Assembly (NCBI RefSeq): GCF_027922365.1 | Contig: NZ_BSFN01000004.1 | Span: 186,001-250,000, forward strand | DNA from: Pseudomonas turukhanskensis | Lineage (GTDB): Bacteria; Pseudomonadota; Gammaproteobacteria; Pseudomonadales; Pseudomonadaceae | DNA length: 64,000 bases | Direction of reading: 5' to 3' | In this document: positions 42,398 to 51,826 of the stretch, piece by piece | How positions within the stretch are numbered: the first letter of the stretch is position 1 | How the letters are laid out: the number at the start of each line of letters is the position of its first letter | Program-made: the position numbers and the translations under genes | The notes under the pieces: model-generated | What the model was told of the DNA's origin: nothing | Databases searched by the model: none | The model's input: the letters and a program-made list of their open reading frames with translations, nothing else

Positions 42398-44389
42398 CTA
42401 CACCTTGAACCGCCGTACCACGGCAATCAGCTTGTCGTTGGAGGCCGCCAGCGCGGCGGTGCTCTGTTCGCTTTGCGCGCCGCCGGCCACCAGCTCTTCA
42501 ACGATATGGCGCACCGCGACCATATTGCGGTTGATCTCCTCGCTGACCGCGCTTTGCTCCTCGGCGGCGGTGGCAATCTGGGTGCTCAGGTCGCTGATTC
42601 GCACCACCGACTCGGTCATCACATCCAGACCTTCGTTCACCTTGGACGTTTTGGTCACCGTGGCCTGGCAGCTCTGCTTGGTTTTTTCCATGGCCACCAC
42701 GGCAGCGCTCACGCCTTGTTGCAGACGGGCGAGCATCTCGTTGATTTCGGACGTGCTGGCCTGAGTGCGTCCGGCAAGGGCGCGAACTTCGTCGGCCACC
42801 ACCGCAAAACCTCGGCCTTGCTCACCGGCGCGTGCCGCTTCGATGGCGGCGTTGAGCGCCAGCAGGTTGGTTTGGCCGGCGATTTCGCCAATCACGCCGA
42901 GCACCGAGTTGATCCGCCCGGCGTCTTCCTCCATGGACCGCACCTTGTCGGTGGCCAGCTCCACTTCGCTGATCAGTTCGCGGACGCTGTTGGAGGCATC
43001 GTCCACCACCACCTTGGAGTGCCGTGCGTTTTCGTTGGCGGTTTGCGTCATGCTGGCCGTTTGCGCGGCGCTGCGTGCCACCTCATCGGCCGTGGAGCTC
43101 ATTTGGGTAATGGCAGTGACGGCTTGATCGGTCTCGCTCGCATGGCGCACCAGGATCTGGTTAGTGCCACGGGACTGCCCGCGCAATTGCTCGATGCCCT
43201 GGGCGATGACCGTGGAAGACTCGGACACCTCGCTAACCATCTTTTGCAGATAGACGATAAAGCGGTTGACCGATTCGCCTACCGCGCCGACTTCGTCGTC
43301 CGCGCGAATGATAATGCGCTGGGTCAGGTCGGCATCGCCGGCCGAGAGCTTGTCGATGTTGGCGCGCAGGACATTCAAACGCTTCATCAATTGGCTTAGC
43401 GCGAACACCGTGACTAGCAGCAGCACGATCACCAGCGGAATCTGAATGGCCGCCAGCGTCGTCAGCACGTTGCTGCTTTGCGCGGTCAATACGCTTGTTT
43501 GCTGCGCTACCGCCAAGGTCCACGGCGTGCCTTCGATGGCCTGCAGAAACAGGTTGTACTCCTGGCCGTCGCTGTCCTCGTAGGTGCTGCGGGCAACCTT
43601 TTCAGCCGAGCGCTTTTGCAAGGCCTGCTGCACGGCGGCGGCAAAGGGGTATTGAGCGGCCAGGTCAGACACATTTTTCAACACGTTGTTGCCGGAGATC
43701 TCCGGTTGGTTGCTGAGCACCTTGCCGTCGCTCTCGACAATCATCAGTAGCGCGTGCACTTCCTGTTCTTTCTGCGCAACCAGGTCGTTGAAGAAGCCCA
43801 GGGTTACGTCGATGGTGGATACGCCAAAGGCCGCGCCATCTTTGCTGATGGCCATGGCGCAGTTGGTCCGGGGCTCGGGGCTGGCTTCATCGCGGTAGGC
43901 GTTGGCCCAGTTGCATTGCCCGGCAGGCGCTTTCAGGCCGCCGAGAAACCAGGGCTGCTCGAAATAGTTCAGCGACTCGGCCGAGTTCCAGTGGGTATTG
44001 ACGATCAGTTTGCCGCTGCTGTCGCGGTGGTAGAACGTGCTGTATTTGGCCCGCCCGTCTTCGCGCTTGTTGGGCAACGGCCAGATCCCGCCGCCGAACA
44101 CTTTGGCCTCGCCGTACTGGTTGACCAGGGCGGGCAACAGCCGGTCGATGCTGTCGTTATCCAGTTGCGGCACTGTTTCGGTGATAACCCGTTGCTGAGC
44201 CTGCACGCGGGCCAGCTCGGTTTTGATCACATCACCGATTTCCGAGGCCTGTGCGATCAACTGGCGTTGGTCGGTGGCGGTCAGGCTCGGGGTGATCCAC
44301 AGGTTGATACCCAGCGCGGTCAGCGCGCCAATCAGCAAAACGAAGAGCACGAGCGTGGCTGTGTAGCGCGCCTGGATAGTTTTCAGCAT
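42398..44389 (-). CDS. Methyl-accepting chemotaxis protein with dCache sensor
   Basis: A 663-residue chemoreceptor. TM1 is at about 8-30 ([19 protein letters not shown]) and the periplasmic dCache-type ligand domain at about 35-315 ([51 protein letters not shown]). TM2 is near 320-345, then HAMP. The signalling hairpin carries [25 protein letters not shown]. dCache domains of this type often bind amino acids or organic acids; the ligand is unknown. It has no cheB/R-docking pentapeptide at the C-terminus. Confidence 0.94.
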   Translation of the reverse strand: MLKTIQARYTATLVLFVLLIGALTALGINLWITPSLTATDQRQLIAQASEIGDVIKTELARVQAQQRVITETVPQLDNDSIDRLLPALVNQYGEAKVFGGGIWPLPNKREDGRAKYSTFYHRDSSGKLIVNTHWNSAESLNYFEQPWFLGGLKAPAGQCNWANAYRDEASPEPRTNCAMAISKDGAAFGVSTIDVTLGFFNDLVAQKEQEVHALLMIVESDGKVLSNQPEISGNNVLKNVSDLAAQYPFAAAVQQALQKRSAEKVARSTYEDSDGQEYNLFLQAIEGTPWTLAVAQQTSVLTAQSSNVLTTLAAIQIPLVIVLLLVTVFALSQLMKRLNVLRANIDKLSAGDADLTQRIIIRADDEVGAVGESVNRFIVYLQKMVSEVSESSTVIAQGIEQLRGQSRGTNQILVRHASETDQAVTAITQMSSTADEVARSAAQTASMTQTANENARHSKVVVDDASNSVRELISEVELATDKVRSMEEDAGRINSVLGVIGEIAGQTNLLALNAAIEAARAGEQGRGFAVVADEVRALAGRTQASTSEINEMLARLQQGVSAAVVAMEKTKQSCQATVTKTSKVNEGLDVMTESVVRISDLSTQIATAAEEQSAVSEEINRNMVAVRHIVEELVAGGAQSEQSTAALAASNDKLIAVVRRFKV

Positions 44390-44539
44390 GTGCCGTATTT
44401 CCGGGAAAGTGGGCGGGTCAGTGCTTATCGGCTGGGCGCGCCATTGCTGTATAGGGCTAGTGCTTTTTTTCGCTGTCCGTGGCCAGTTCATTCTTTCCCG
44501 AGGGCGCCAGTTTTGCCGGCACGGCTGTGTTGCCGGGGC

Positions 44540-44926
44540 TTACTCGCCAGCAGGCGTTCCACGTTTGGCTTTTTGCGGGTTCGCGGCGCCTGCTGTCATC
44601 GGCTGTACGGTGAGCTCCACACCCAGTGCATTCATCAATTTCTGAATGGTTTCAAATCGGGTTTTGGCACCGCCTTTCAGCGATTTGTACAGGCTCTCGC
44701 GATTGACGCCGGCTTGCTGCGCCACTTTGTTCACACCTTGGGCCTTGGCGACTTCGGCCAGGGCTTGCATGAACAGCTGCGGGTCCTTGGCTTTCATGCT
44801 TTCGGCCAGGTAGGCGCTGATGGCTTCAGGGCTGTCGAGAAAGCGGGAGGCTTCGTAGGAACTGGTGCCGGAGGTATCCAGTTCGAGGATCGGCAGGGCC
44901 TCAGGGTTGAATGTAGATGCGCTCAT
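44540..44926 (-). CDS. Type II antitoxin of the addiction-module antidote (HTH) family
   Basis: A 128-residue antitoxin. The C-terminal HTH reads DPQLFMQALAEVAKAQGVNKVAQQAGVNRESLYKSLKGGAKTRFETIQKLMNALGV, typical of the 'putative addiction module antidote' family paired with Gp49-like toxins. The N-terminal SAYLAESMKAKD segment is also family-like. It starts one base after the toxin stop, so the order is toxin then antitoxin. Confidence 0.9.
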   Translation of the reverse strand: MSASTFNPEALPILELDTSGTSSYEASRFLDSPEAISAYLAESMKAKDPQLFMQALAEVAKAQGVNKVAQQAGVNRESLYKSLKGGAKTRFETIQKLMNALGVELTVQPMTAGAANPQKAKRGTPAGE

Positions 44927-44927
44927 T

Positions 44928-45230
44928 TCAGATACCTCGCAGGCTATCAAGCAGCGCTTTGGCGCGCCGGATGCCTCGTTGTTGATCGGTTTTATCGCTG
45001 CCCCACAACACCAGAAACGCCGTGCGCCCAGTGCGCACGAAATAGAGTCGGTAGCCCGGGCCGACGAACACACGCATCTCGCTTATGCCTTCGCCTACCG
45101 GTTCGCAATCACCAAAGTTGCCATGCTCAGCGCGGTCCAGGCGCGACAGAATTATTGCCTTGCCCTGTGTATCCCTGACGCCATCCAGCCACGTATCAAA
45201 TTCTGGGGTGGTGTTGAGTGTGTAAAGCAT
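44928..45230 (-). CDS. RelE/ParE-superfamily toxin (Gp49-like)
   Basis: A 100-residue toxin of the addiction-module killer (PumA/Gp49-like) type. Family motifs are FDTWLDGVRDTQGKAIILSRLDRAEHGNFGDCEPVGEGISEMRVFVGPGYRLYFVR and VLWGSDKTDQQRGIRRAKAL. It probably acts on translation. AGGTGA fixes the ATG at 45230. A perfect 16-base palindrome lies directly upstream as the likely autoregulatory operator. Confidence 0.9.
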   Translation of the reverse strand: MLYTLNTTPEFDTWLDGVRDTQGKAIILSRLDRAEHGNFGDCEPVGEGISEMRVFVGPGYRLYFVRTGRTAFLVLWGSDKTDQQRGIRRAKALLDSLRGI

Positions 45231-45240
45231 AGTCTCACCT

Positions 45241-45256
45241 GTAGCCAATTGGCTAC
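45241..45256. promoter_or_regulatory. Operator palindrome of the toxin-antitoxin pair
   Basis: GTAGCCAATTGGCTAC, a perfect 16-base palindrome 10 bases upstream of the toxin start, where the HTH antitoxin is expected to bind. Confidence 0.8.
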
Positions 45257-45675
45257 TCCTTGTTGGCGACAGCGTTGCTCAAGCGATTGGCGGCAGTGCG
45301 CCGGTCCTTGGCGGTTAGATGTGCGGCCGAAGGCTGTCCTGCTCGGCGGCCCTATTTTTTGGCTGCCGAAGGCTCAGGTCTGAGCCTCGACGCTCGATGC
45401 GGCGCACGCTCGGAACTGGCTGTACAGACAGGGGCGCGAGTTGACTGAGGTGCAGGGGATTAGGCGCGACTACGCGCCGTGGGGAGGCGTGCCCCACAGG
45501 GATTTTGGGCTCCTGGGCGTGGCGCGGTAGGAAGAGTCGGACAACGACGGGGAGGGCTCGGTACGGGTCTATCTGCGTGTAACTCCGCCAACAGGCGCAG
45601 GGAAAAGATGTCCGGACCGCCGTACCGTCTTCGTCATCAACGAAGCAGCGGGTTGGATTAATCAAGCTCCGAAAA
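45257..45675. other. Stem-rich intergenic region, possible small RNA
   Basis: No convincing gene. Several short perfect hairpins are packed together: GGCTCA-GGTC-TGAGCC (45371-45386), GGCGCG-ACTA-CGCGCC (45463-45478) and, directly abutting it, GTGGGG-N7-CCCCAC (45479-45497). A 116-codon minus-strand frame (45315-45665) has a proline/arginine-rich, protein-unlike composition. Confidence 0.45.
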
Positions 45676-46377
45676 TCAGAGCACGGGGTCGTCGATTTCC
45701 TCGATCAACTCCGCGCCCTCATTTCTGGGATTGCCTACGGCCTTACCGACCGGGTGCCAGCGAAACGCTGCCGCGCCCAGGCCGTGCTCGGTGGCAATCT
45801 CCAGGGCTCGGGCGGGTTCGGTGTGCGGGTCCAGCCATTGGGCTGCCAGTTCAGGCGCCAGTACCACCGGCCGCCGATCATGGATATCCAGCAGCCCGGT
45901 GTCGGCTGCTGCCGTAATGATGGTGAAGCCATCACTTTCGTGTTGCTCCAACCCTTGTGTGACCTGACACAACGAGGCGAAGAACAACGGCGAGCCCTCT
46001 TTGGCCTGGATGTAATAGGGCTGCTTGATCTTCGGATCCGTCGGGTGTTTCACCCATTCATACCAGCCATCGGCCAACGCCAGCGCACGTTGCTGCCAGA
46101 TGTCGCGAAAGAACTTGCCACTGGCCACCGTTTCCACCCGCGCGTTGATCGCCGGCGGCATCTTGCGCGCCTTCGCCCAGTGCGGCGCCCAACCCCAACG
46201 CACCGCTTCTGCGGCCAGGCCGTGACCGGTGTTGTAGAAGAGGGGCGCACGGGTGCTGGGCGCAATGTTGTAGCGCGGCCCGGCGGCCGGGTCGGTGCGA
46301 TTGTCGATGGGTTGCATGATGGCGAGCACGTCGCGCCATCTGTCGAGGTCTTGAGTGTTGGTGTATCGGCCACACAT
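45676..46377 (-). CDS. SRAP-family abasic-site protein (YedK/HMCES)
   Basis: A 233-residue SOS-response-associated peptidase-like protein that crosslinks to abasic sites in single-stranded DNA, protecting them. After Met removal the catalytic Cys2 is exposed (MCGRYTN), which decides the start at 46377 rather than the upstream frame. Other active-site motifs are YNIAPST, PPAINARVETV (Asn), ALADGWYEW (Glu) and DIHDRRPVVL (His). It lies between two toxin-antitoxin modules, all on the minus strand. Confidence 0.94.
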   Translation of the reverse strand: MCGRYTNTQDLDRWRDVLAIMQPIDNRTDPAAGPRYNIAPSTRAPLFYNTGHGLAAEAVRWGWAPHWAKARKMPPAINARVETVASGKFFRDIWQQRALALADGWYEWVKHPTDPKIKQPYYIQAKEGSPLFFASLCQVTQGLEQHESDGFTIITAAADTGLLDIHDRRPVVLAPELAAQWLDPHTEPARALEIATEHGLGAAAFRWHPVGKAVGNPRNEGAELIEEIDDPVL

Positions 46378-46449
46378 AGCTTCCCCTTCGACGTCGCCTG
46401 AACGCACTGTTTGGCTAAGGCACTACGAGAGCAAGTGTTGGCCAAAACG

Positions 46450-46761
46450 CTACTGCGTCAACACGTCACGGAAAACATCTGGACGAGATGCAGCGATATG
46501 CAACAGCGACCGTGCCGCGCCCGAGGGAGTGCGTCGCCCTTGCTCCCACTCCTGCAGTGTACGAACCGATACCCCCAGTAGCTCGGCAAACTTCGGTTGG
46601 GACAGGCCTGTCTTGCTACGCGCCTGTGCGGCTTCAGTGGGCTCGATTTTGTGAACAGCGCCATGGCGGCCAGCCTTGACGTCTCGGATGGATTGCAAAA
46701 GTTCTTCGCCGATGTCCCGTTTGGCATCGCGCGCGATCAATTCTTTTTCAGTGAGGGGCAT
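46450..46761 (-). CDS. XRE-family antitoxin (NadS/HigA2-like)
   Basis: A 103-residue antitoxin with a C-terminal XRE helix-turn-helix (KTGLSQPKFAELLGVSVRTLQEWEQGRRTPSGAARSLLHIA). The acidic N-terminal segment (RDIGEELLQSIRDVKAGRHG) is probably toxin-binding. The start lies 14 bases inside the toxin gene, giving translational coupling. Confidence 0.9.
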   Translation of the reverse strand: MPLTEKELIARDAKRDIGEELLQSIRDVKAGRHGAVHKIEPTEAAQARSKTGLSQPKFAELLGVSVRTLQEWEQGRRTPSGAARSLLHIAASRPDVFRDVLTQ

Positions 46762-47140
46762 GGTTCAGCTCCTTGGCGATTTTGAGTAGTACATGTGCAG
46801 GAATGGTCTCGGTAGTGCCCTTGCCATAGATGATCAGCGCGACCAAGGCACCACTGCCGAGCTGAGCCGTATAGACAATCCGCACGGAGCCGCTTTTGCC
46901 TCTGCCGTCCATGCTCCACCGTACCTTGCGGCAACCACCCGAACCTGGCACCACGGCGCCGGCGTCTGGGTTGTTGGCGAGAAAGGACATGAATGCGCCA
47001 TGTTCTTCCTCCTCCCAATAGTCTGGCCAACGTTTGGAAAACAGGGGCGATTCGATGATCGTCACCATTGGTGATGGTACGTCTTTGACGTAGATCTCGG
47101 CAAGTTCTGGTGTTGGGTACGTGAAGGGATTTTTTTTCAT
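46748..47140 (-). CDS. RelE/HigB2-type toxin
   Basis: A 130-residue toxin of the RelE superfamily. The core is MVTIIESPLFSKRWPDYWEEEEHGAFMSFLANNPDAGAVVPGSGGCRKVRWSMDGRGKSGSVRIVYTAQ, typical of HigB2/Gp49-like toxins paired with NadS antitoxins. The core begins at residue 25, so the first 24 residues (MKKNPFTYPTPELAEIYVKDVPSP) are an unusual extension. Translation might instead start at the inner Met. A GGGAG lies upstream of 47140. Confidence 0.87.
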   Translation of the reverse strand: MKKNPFTYPTPELAEIYVKDVPSPMVTIIESPLFSKRWPDYWEEEEHGAFMSFLANNPDAGAVVPGSGGCRKVRWSMDGRGKSGSVRIVYTAQLGSGALVALIIYGKGTTETIPAHVLLKIAKELNHAPH

Positions 47141-47360
47141 GATGGGCGGCCTCTCCCTGGCCAACGGCAGTTGAAGAAGGAAGCGCCCACATTGAAAGGG
47201 TGGCCCTCGCTCTGCTATCGCCTCGTTCCTTTCCCGGCCGGGAGTTTTCGGCCAAATCTTGGCTGTGTTTCCGTGTTTTGCGCCCAGCACGCAAACCGTC
47301 GCAAAAAATTAACGGGCATTGGCGAGCACAAACAAATCTCTTGGTATGAGGCAGAGTCTT

Positions 47361-47381
47361 AAATAGAATCTATTCTCATTT
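47361..47381. promoter_or_regulatory. Fur-box-like palindrome before the sigma factor
   Basis: AAATAGAATCTATTCTCATTT, an imperfect dyad with GAAT/ATTC core 26 bases upstream of the sigma gene. The match to the 19-base Fur consensus is only partial. Iron-starvation control is inferred from context. Confidence 0.5.
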
Positions 47382-47406
47382 GTTTTTGTGGATAGGCCTT
47401 CAAGCC

Positions 47407-47919
47407 ATGATTGATGCCGCTACACCGCCGGACTACAGCCTGAGCACGTTGTACCGCGACCACCGCAGCTGGCTGGAAACGTGGCTGCGGCGGCGGGTGG
47501 GCAATGCCTGGGATGCGGCCGATCTCAGCCAGGATACGTTCCTGCGGGTGTTGGCCAGTTCGCAGTCGCTGGCCGAGCTGCGCGAGCCGCGGGCGTATCT
47601 GCTGACGGTGGGCAAGCGGCTGCTGAGCAACTTTTACAGTCGCCGAAGCCTGGAACAGGCGTACCTGGAAGCGCTGGCGCTACTGCCTCAGGAGTGCGTG
47701 CCCTCGCCGGAACAACGGTGGGTGGTGTTGGAAACCTTGCATGCACTGGATGAATTGCTCGACGGTTTACTGCCTCAGGTACGTCGCGCATTTCTGTTGA
47801 GCCAGTTGCATGGCCTGGGCTATCGCGAGATTGCCGAGCGCCTGGAGGTGTCGGAGCGCACGGTGAAGCGTTATATGGCGCAGGCCTACGAGCATTGCCT
47901 GTTGGTGGACCTCGAGTGA
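47407..47919 (+). CDS. FecI-type ECF sigma factor
   Basis: A 170-residue iron-starvation ECF sigma factor. Sigma region 2 is at 10-75 (LYRDHRSWLETWLRRRVGNAWDAADLSQDTFLRVL) and region 4 at 105-165 (LLPQVRRAFLLSQLHGLGYREIAERLEVSERTVKRYMAQA). It should direct transcription of the TonB receptor gene downstream when released by the FecR protein. ATG 47407 was chosen over a TTG at 47380; the ribosome site is weak. It overlaps fecR by GTGA. Confidence 0.92.
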   Translation: MIDAATPPDYSLSTLYRDHRSWLETWLRRRVGNAWDAADLSQDTFLRVLASSQSLAELREPRAYLLTVGKRLLSNFYSRRSLEQAYLEALALLPQECVPSPEQRWVVLETLHALDELLDGLLPQVRRAFLLSQLHGLGYREIAERLEVSERTVKRYMAQAYEHCLLVDLE

Positions 47920-48863
47920 GCACGTCACCGCCTACTGAGGCACTCGAAGTTGCGCGTGCGGCGGCCCGGTGGTTGGCGCTGCTGGAGTCCGGCGCGGCGA
48001 CCGAGGAAGACCATCGGCGTCTGCAACAGTGGCGCAGCAGTAATGGCCGCCACGAAAGCACCTGGCAAAAAGCGCAGCAATTGCGCCAGCGCTTTGCCAG
48101 CGTGCCGTCGGAGTTGGCCATGGCGACGCTGGATCGCCCCGACCTGGCACGCCGCGCTGCATTGAAACGAGCCCTGGGCATTGCCGCGCTGGTGCCTGCC
48201 GGTTGGCTGCTGACTCGGCAATTGCCGTTGGCGGCCTGGACCGCCGACCTGCATACCGCCACTGGCGAGCGCAAACGGGTAGCACTGGCCGATGGCAGTT
48301 CGTTGCTGCTTAGCACCGATACGGCGGTCAATGTCGACCTCGCCGCCGGCCGCCTGACCTTGCTGCGCGGCGAGATGGCGTTGACGGTGGCCGAACGCTC
48401 TACGCTGACCATCGCATCGCCCTATGGCCAGGTCCTCGCCAGCGGCAGTGACGTGTGTGTGCGCCTGAATGAGCACGACTGCCAGGTATCGGTAATCAGT
48501 GGCGCGGTGCGGGTACAGCCGCTATCGGGCGCAGAACTGCTGGTGGTCCAAGGCCAGCAGCTCCGCTTGCAGGCCACTGGTGCCAGCGCTATCGGCAGCT
48601 TCGATGTCGCGCAACCTGGCTGGCGCGACGGTGTGTTGATTGCCGAAAACCAACCGCTGGGGGATTTTCTTCGCGAACTGAGCCGTTTTCGCCCCGGCCT
48701 GTTGCGCTGGGCGCCTGAACTGGAGGCGCTGCGCGTGACCGGTAGTTTCCAGGTGGATAACACCGACCAGGTTTTGACTTTGCTGGCAGCCAGCCTGCCG
48801 GTGGAGGTGGTTTCGCGCACGCGTTACTGGGTTACGGTGGTGCCGCGAAAAAATAGCGTCTGA
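47916..48863 (+). CDS. FecR-family anti-sigma/transducer protein
   Basis: A 315-residue inner-membrane regulator. The N-terminal cytoplasmic DUF4880/FecR_N domain (EALEVARAAARWLALLESGAATEEDHRRLQQWRSS) binds the sigma factor. A membrane helix is at about 88-105 (ALGIAALVPAGWLLT). The periplasmic FecR domain (TATGERKRVALADGSSLLLSTDTAVNVD, GEMALTV) receives the signal from the receptor's N-terminal domain. The start is GTG, overlapping the sigma stop. Confidence 0.93.
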   Translation: MSTSPPTEALEVARAAARWLALLESGAATEEDHRRLQQWRSSNGRHESTWQKAQQLRQRFASVPSELAMATLDRPDLARRAALKRALGIAALVPAGWLLTRQLPLAAWTADLHTATGERKRVALADGSSLLLSTDTAVNVDLAAGRLTLLRGEMALTVAERSTLTIASPYGQVLASGSDVCVRLNEHDCQVSVISGAVRVQPLSGAELLVVQGQQLRLQATGASAIGSFDVAQPGWRDGVLIAENQPLGDFLRELSRFRPGLLRWAPELEALRVTGSFQVDNTDQVLTLLAASLPVEVVSRTRYWVTVVPRKNSV

Positions 48864-48930
48864 AGCGTGTCCCCTTTTTTGATCTCGCCGGTCATTTCAG
48901 GCAAGTGAATAAAATCGAGAGCTTCTTCCT

Positions 48931-51333
48931 ATGTCCGCAGCATTGCCTCGTCGAACGTCATACGTGTTACGTCCGTTGTCCCATCTGGGCCTGATGTTGA
49001 GCCTGGCCAGCCTTCTGTTCAATTCAAGCTGGGCCGATGACGCCCGGCGCAGTTATGAGGTATCTGCTGGCACCTTGAGCAGCGCGTTAACCCGTTTTGC
49101 CAGCCAGGCCGGCGTCAGCCTCTCGGTAGATCCAGCCTTGGTCAGCGGGCGTCGCAGTGAGGGGTTGTCGGGCACGTACGCGGTGCAAGAGGGGTTTGCC
49201 CGCTTGCTGCGCGGCAGCGGTTTGCGGCTGCAGCCGACAGGCGAGGGCGCCTACACCCTGGTGCCGGCGCCCTCCGGGGCTGCGGAAATTGCTCCGGCGA
49301 CTATTTCCGCCAACGCCGACAGCAGCGACGGCGAGCGCTATGCCGGTGGCCAGGTGGCCCGTCGCGGCTCGGTAGGCCTGCTGGGTTCGCGCGACTTTAT
49401 GGAGACGCCGTTCAGCGTCACCACCTACACCAGCCAGACGGTGAAGAACCTGCAAGCCCGCACGCTCAACGATCTGGTGGCCAGCGACCCGTCGGTGCGC
49501 GCCACCAACCCGGCCGGTGGCCGCTACGAGCAGTTCACCATTCGTGGCCTCAGCCTGTTTAACACCGACGTCTCGTACAACGGGCTCTATGGCGTACTGC
49601 CCACGTATTCCATCGACATGGAAATGGCTGACCGGGTCGACGTGATCAAGGGCCCGACGCAGTTGATCAACGGCATCTCGCCGCGCGGCAGTGTGGGCGG
49701 TGGCATCAACGTGGTGCCCAAGCGCGCGGGCGACAAACCGCTCACCGAATTTACCGGCAGCTATGCCTCCGACAGCCAGGTTGGCGGTGCCGTGGATATT
49801 GCTCGTCGGTTCGGCGAAGGAGAGCAGTTCGGGCTGCGTTTCAACGGCGTCAAGCAGTCCGGTGACACCACCTGGGACCACCAGAGCGTTGACCGCGAAA
49901 TGGCCGTACTGGGCCTGGACTTTCGTGGCGAACGCTTGCGCCTGTCTACCGATATCGGCCACACCGAACGCGATACCGATGCCCCGCAAGAACGCGTACT
50001 GATCGGCGCCCTGGCCAAGGTGCCGGATGCCGAGGATGTGCGCCGCAACTACGCGCAAGCCTGGAGCAAGGCACGCACCAACGACACCTTCGGTACGCTC
50101 AATGGTGAATACGACCTCAGCGATTCGCTGCTGGCCTATGCCGCCGCCGGCGCGCGCGAAAGCAATCACACCTTCCTGCGCCATAACGTGCCCATCACCA
50201 ATGACGCCGGCGACTTCAGCGTGCAACCGCGTGATTTCACCCGCGATGAATCGGTTCGCACGGCCATGGCCGGGGTGCGTAAATGGTTCAACACCGGCGC
50301 TGTCAGCCATGAAGTGAACCTGGCGGCCAGCTACTTCTACATGGACTTCACCAACGGCGGTGCCCGCTATGCAGCCTCGCCAAGCAACTTGTACGACCCG
50401 GTGCCAACGCCAATCCCCGTCACCCCGATCCGGCCCGATGCCAAGGTGTACACCGAGAACCGCTACAGCGGCCTGGCACTGTCCGACACCCTGGGTTTGT
50501 TCGAGGACCGTCTGCAGTTCACCCTCGGCGCGCGCTGGCAGCGCGTGAAGGTGGATGACTGGAACAACAATGCCAAGGGCGATACCGCCTACGACGAAGA
50601 GAAGGTGTCGCCTTCCGGTGGCGTGCTCTACAAGGTCAATGATCAGGTGTCGGTGTACGCGAGTTACATGGAGGGTTTGAGCCAAGGGAAAGTAGCGCCG
50701 TCGACGTCCAGATACCCGGACGAAATCTTCCCGCCCTTTATCAGCCGGCAAGTGGAAGTGGGCGCCAAGCTGGATGTGGGCAGCTTTGCCTTTACCGCCA
50801 GCGCCTTCCGCATCAAGCAACCGGCGTACGAAACCAACGCCACCTCGCGGGTGTTCGGCCCCAACGGCAAACGGGAAAACAAAGGCATTGAGCTGACGAT
50901 GTTTGGCGAGCCGCTGCAAGGGTTTCGCGTGCTCGGCGGCTTGATGTACATCGACAGCCAATTGCACGGCACGGTGGGCGGCGCCTCGGACGGCAATCGC
51001 GCACCGGCCACGCCTGAATACAACGTTAACCTCGGCGCTGAGTGGGATGTGCCGGGTTTGGCGGGGTTAACCTTGACCACCCGCGGCATTCATTCCAGCT
51101 CGCAGTACCTGGACCAGGCCAACAGCAAGAAAATCGATGGCTGGGAACGCTTTGATGTGGGCGCGCGCTACGCCTTTAAGGCTGGCGAAAAGGACATTAC
51201 CGTTCGAGTGGGTGTCGAGAACGTGCTGGATGATCGCTATTGGAGCTCGGCAGGTGCCTCCGATGACAGCGAGCCGGGGCTGACGTTGTCGACGCCCCGC
51301 ACGTATCTGGTATCGGCTACGGTGGGGTTCTAA
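48931..51333 (+). CDS. TonB-dependent siderophore receptor with signalling (STN) domain
   Basis: An 800-residue outer-membrane receptor. It has a signal peptide (to about SSWA, residue 35) and a secretin/TonB short N-terminal signalling domain at about 40-115. The plug has GSRDFMETPFSVTTYTSQTV and MADRVDVIKGPTQLINGISPRGSVGG, followed by a 22-strand barrel ending in aromatic Phe (VSATVGF). The plug sequence resembles ferrichrome/xenosiderophore receptors such as FiuA/FoxA. The signalling domain plus adjacent fecI/fecR makes a cell-surface signalling trio; the ligand is unknown. Confidence 0.92.
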   Translation: MSAALPRRTSYVLRPLSHLGLMLSLASLLFNSSWADDARRSYEVSAGTLSSALTRFASQAGVSLSVDPALVSGRRSEGLSGTYAVQEGFARLLRGSGLRLQPTGEGAYTLVPAPSGAAEIAPATISANADSSDGERYAGGQVARRGSVGLLGSRDFMETPFSVTTYTSQTVKNLQARTLNDLVASDPSVRATNPAGGRYEQFTIRGLSLFNTDVSYNGLYGVLPTYSIDMEMADRVDVIKGPTQLINGISPRGSVGGGINVVPKRAGDKPLTEFTGSYASDSQVGGAVDIARRFGEGEQFGLRFNGVKQSGDTTWDHQSVDREMAVLGLDFRGERLRLSTDIGHTERDTDAPQERVLIGALAKVPDAEDVRRNYAQAWSKARTNDTFGTLNGEYDLSDSLLAYAAAGARESNHTFLRHNVPITNDAGDFSVQPRDFTRDESVRTAMAGVRKWFNTGAVSHEVNLAASYFYMDFTNGGARYAASPSNLYDPVPTPIPVTPIRPDAKVYTENRYSGLALSDTLGLFEDRLQFTLGARWQRVKVDDWNNNAKGDTAYDEEKVSPSGGVLYKVNDQVSVYASYMEGLSQGKVAPSTSRYPDEIFPPFISRQVEVGAKLDVGSFAFTASAFRIKQPAYETNATSRVFGPNGKRENKGIELTMFGEPLQGFRVLGGLMYIDSQLHGTVGGASDGNRAPATPEYNVNLGAEWDVPGLAGLTLTTRGIHSSSQYLDQANSKKIDGWERFDVGARYAFKAGEKDITVRVGVENVLDDRYWSSAGASDDSEPGLTLSTPRTYLVSATVGF

Positions 51334-51348
51334 CGGCGTAAACACATT

Positions 51349-51426
51349 CCGTAGGAGCGAGCTTGCTCGCCAAGCTCTTGGGGCGATCACCGTTTCCAGG
51401 GTTCGCCAGTAAGCTGGCTCCTACGG
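51349..51426. repeat. REP element after the siderophore receptor
   Basis: Begins CCGTAGGAGCGAGCTTGCTCGC (hairpin GCGAGC-TT-GCTCGC at 51357-51370) and ends with inverted GGCTCCTACGG at 51416-51426, the classic pseudomonad REP pair. Its right part, from CGTTTCCAGGG at 51391, recurs at 54247. Confidence 0.85.
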
Positions 51427-51445
51427 GACCGCGATCGACACGGGC

Positions 51446-51631
51446 TCAATCGTCCTCGTCGAGCTCGCCGGCGTTTTCTCTCGCGCGCAACCACGTCAAA
51501 CGCTGGTGCAACTGTGCGGCGAAGGTACGGGCGGCCAGTTCTTCCTGAAAGGTCACGCCCCGATAGCCGATACGTACGCGCCAGCATTGCTGACCGCGTA
51601 GCCTTACATATTCGACATGCACGTTATTCAT
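51446..51631 (-). CDS. Small hypothetical protein
   Basis: A 61-residue basic/acidic protein (VEYVRLRGQQCWRVRIGYRGVTFQEELAARTFAAQLHQRLTWLRARENAGELDEDD) with a beta-hairpin-like start and a helix. I do not recognise it. GGGAG ten bases before the ATG at 51631 supports it as real; the longer frame has no such site. The region 51632-51826 upstream shows no gene. Confidence 0.6.
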   Translation of the reverse strand: MNNVHVEYVRLRGQQCWRVRIGYRGVTFQEELAARTFAAQLHQRLTWLRARENAGELDEDD

Positions 51632-51826
51632 AACTGCTCCCTGTTCACGGCCCACAACGCCGCAGCGCGAAGAGTAACGAGCTGAGTGACAGCTCGCAAA
51701 TGCAGGCGTTTGTAGGGGCGTTGTTACGTGGAGGCGATGTCGCTGGGAGCGATGGGTTGGTCGTGGACGAAACAGGGTAGGGCGGATATCCCTTGGGCGA
51801 CATCCGCCGAGTTCAACGAGTAACCC

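Noticed and set aside
45315..45665. 116-codon minus-strand frame with proline/arginine-rich product
   Set aside because: It covers several hairpins and has no clear start site; likely non-coding DNA read as protein.
49087..50967. 626-codon minus-strand frame opposite the siderophore receptor
   Set aside because: Antisense shadow of a clear TonB receptor.
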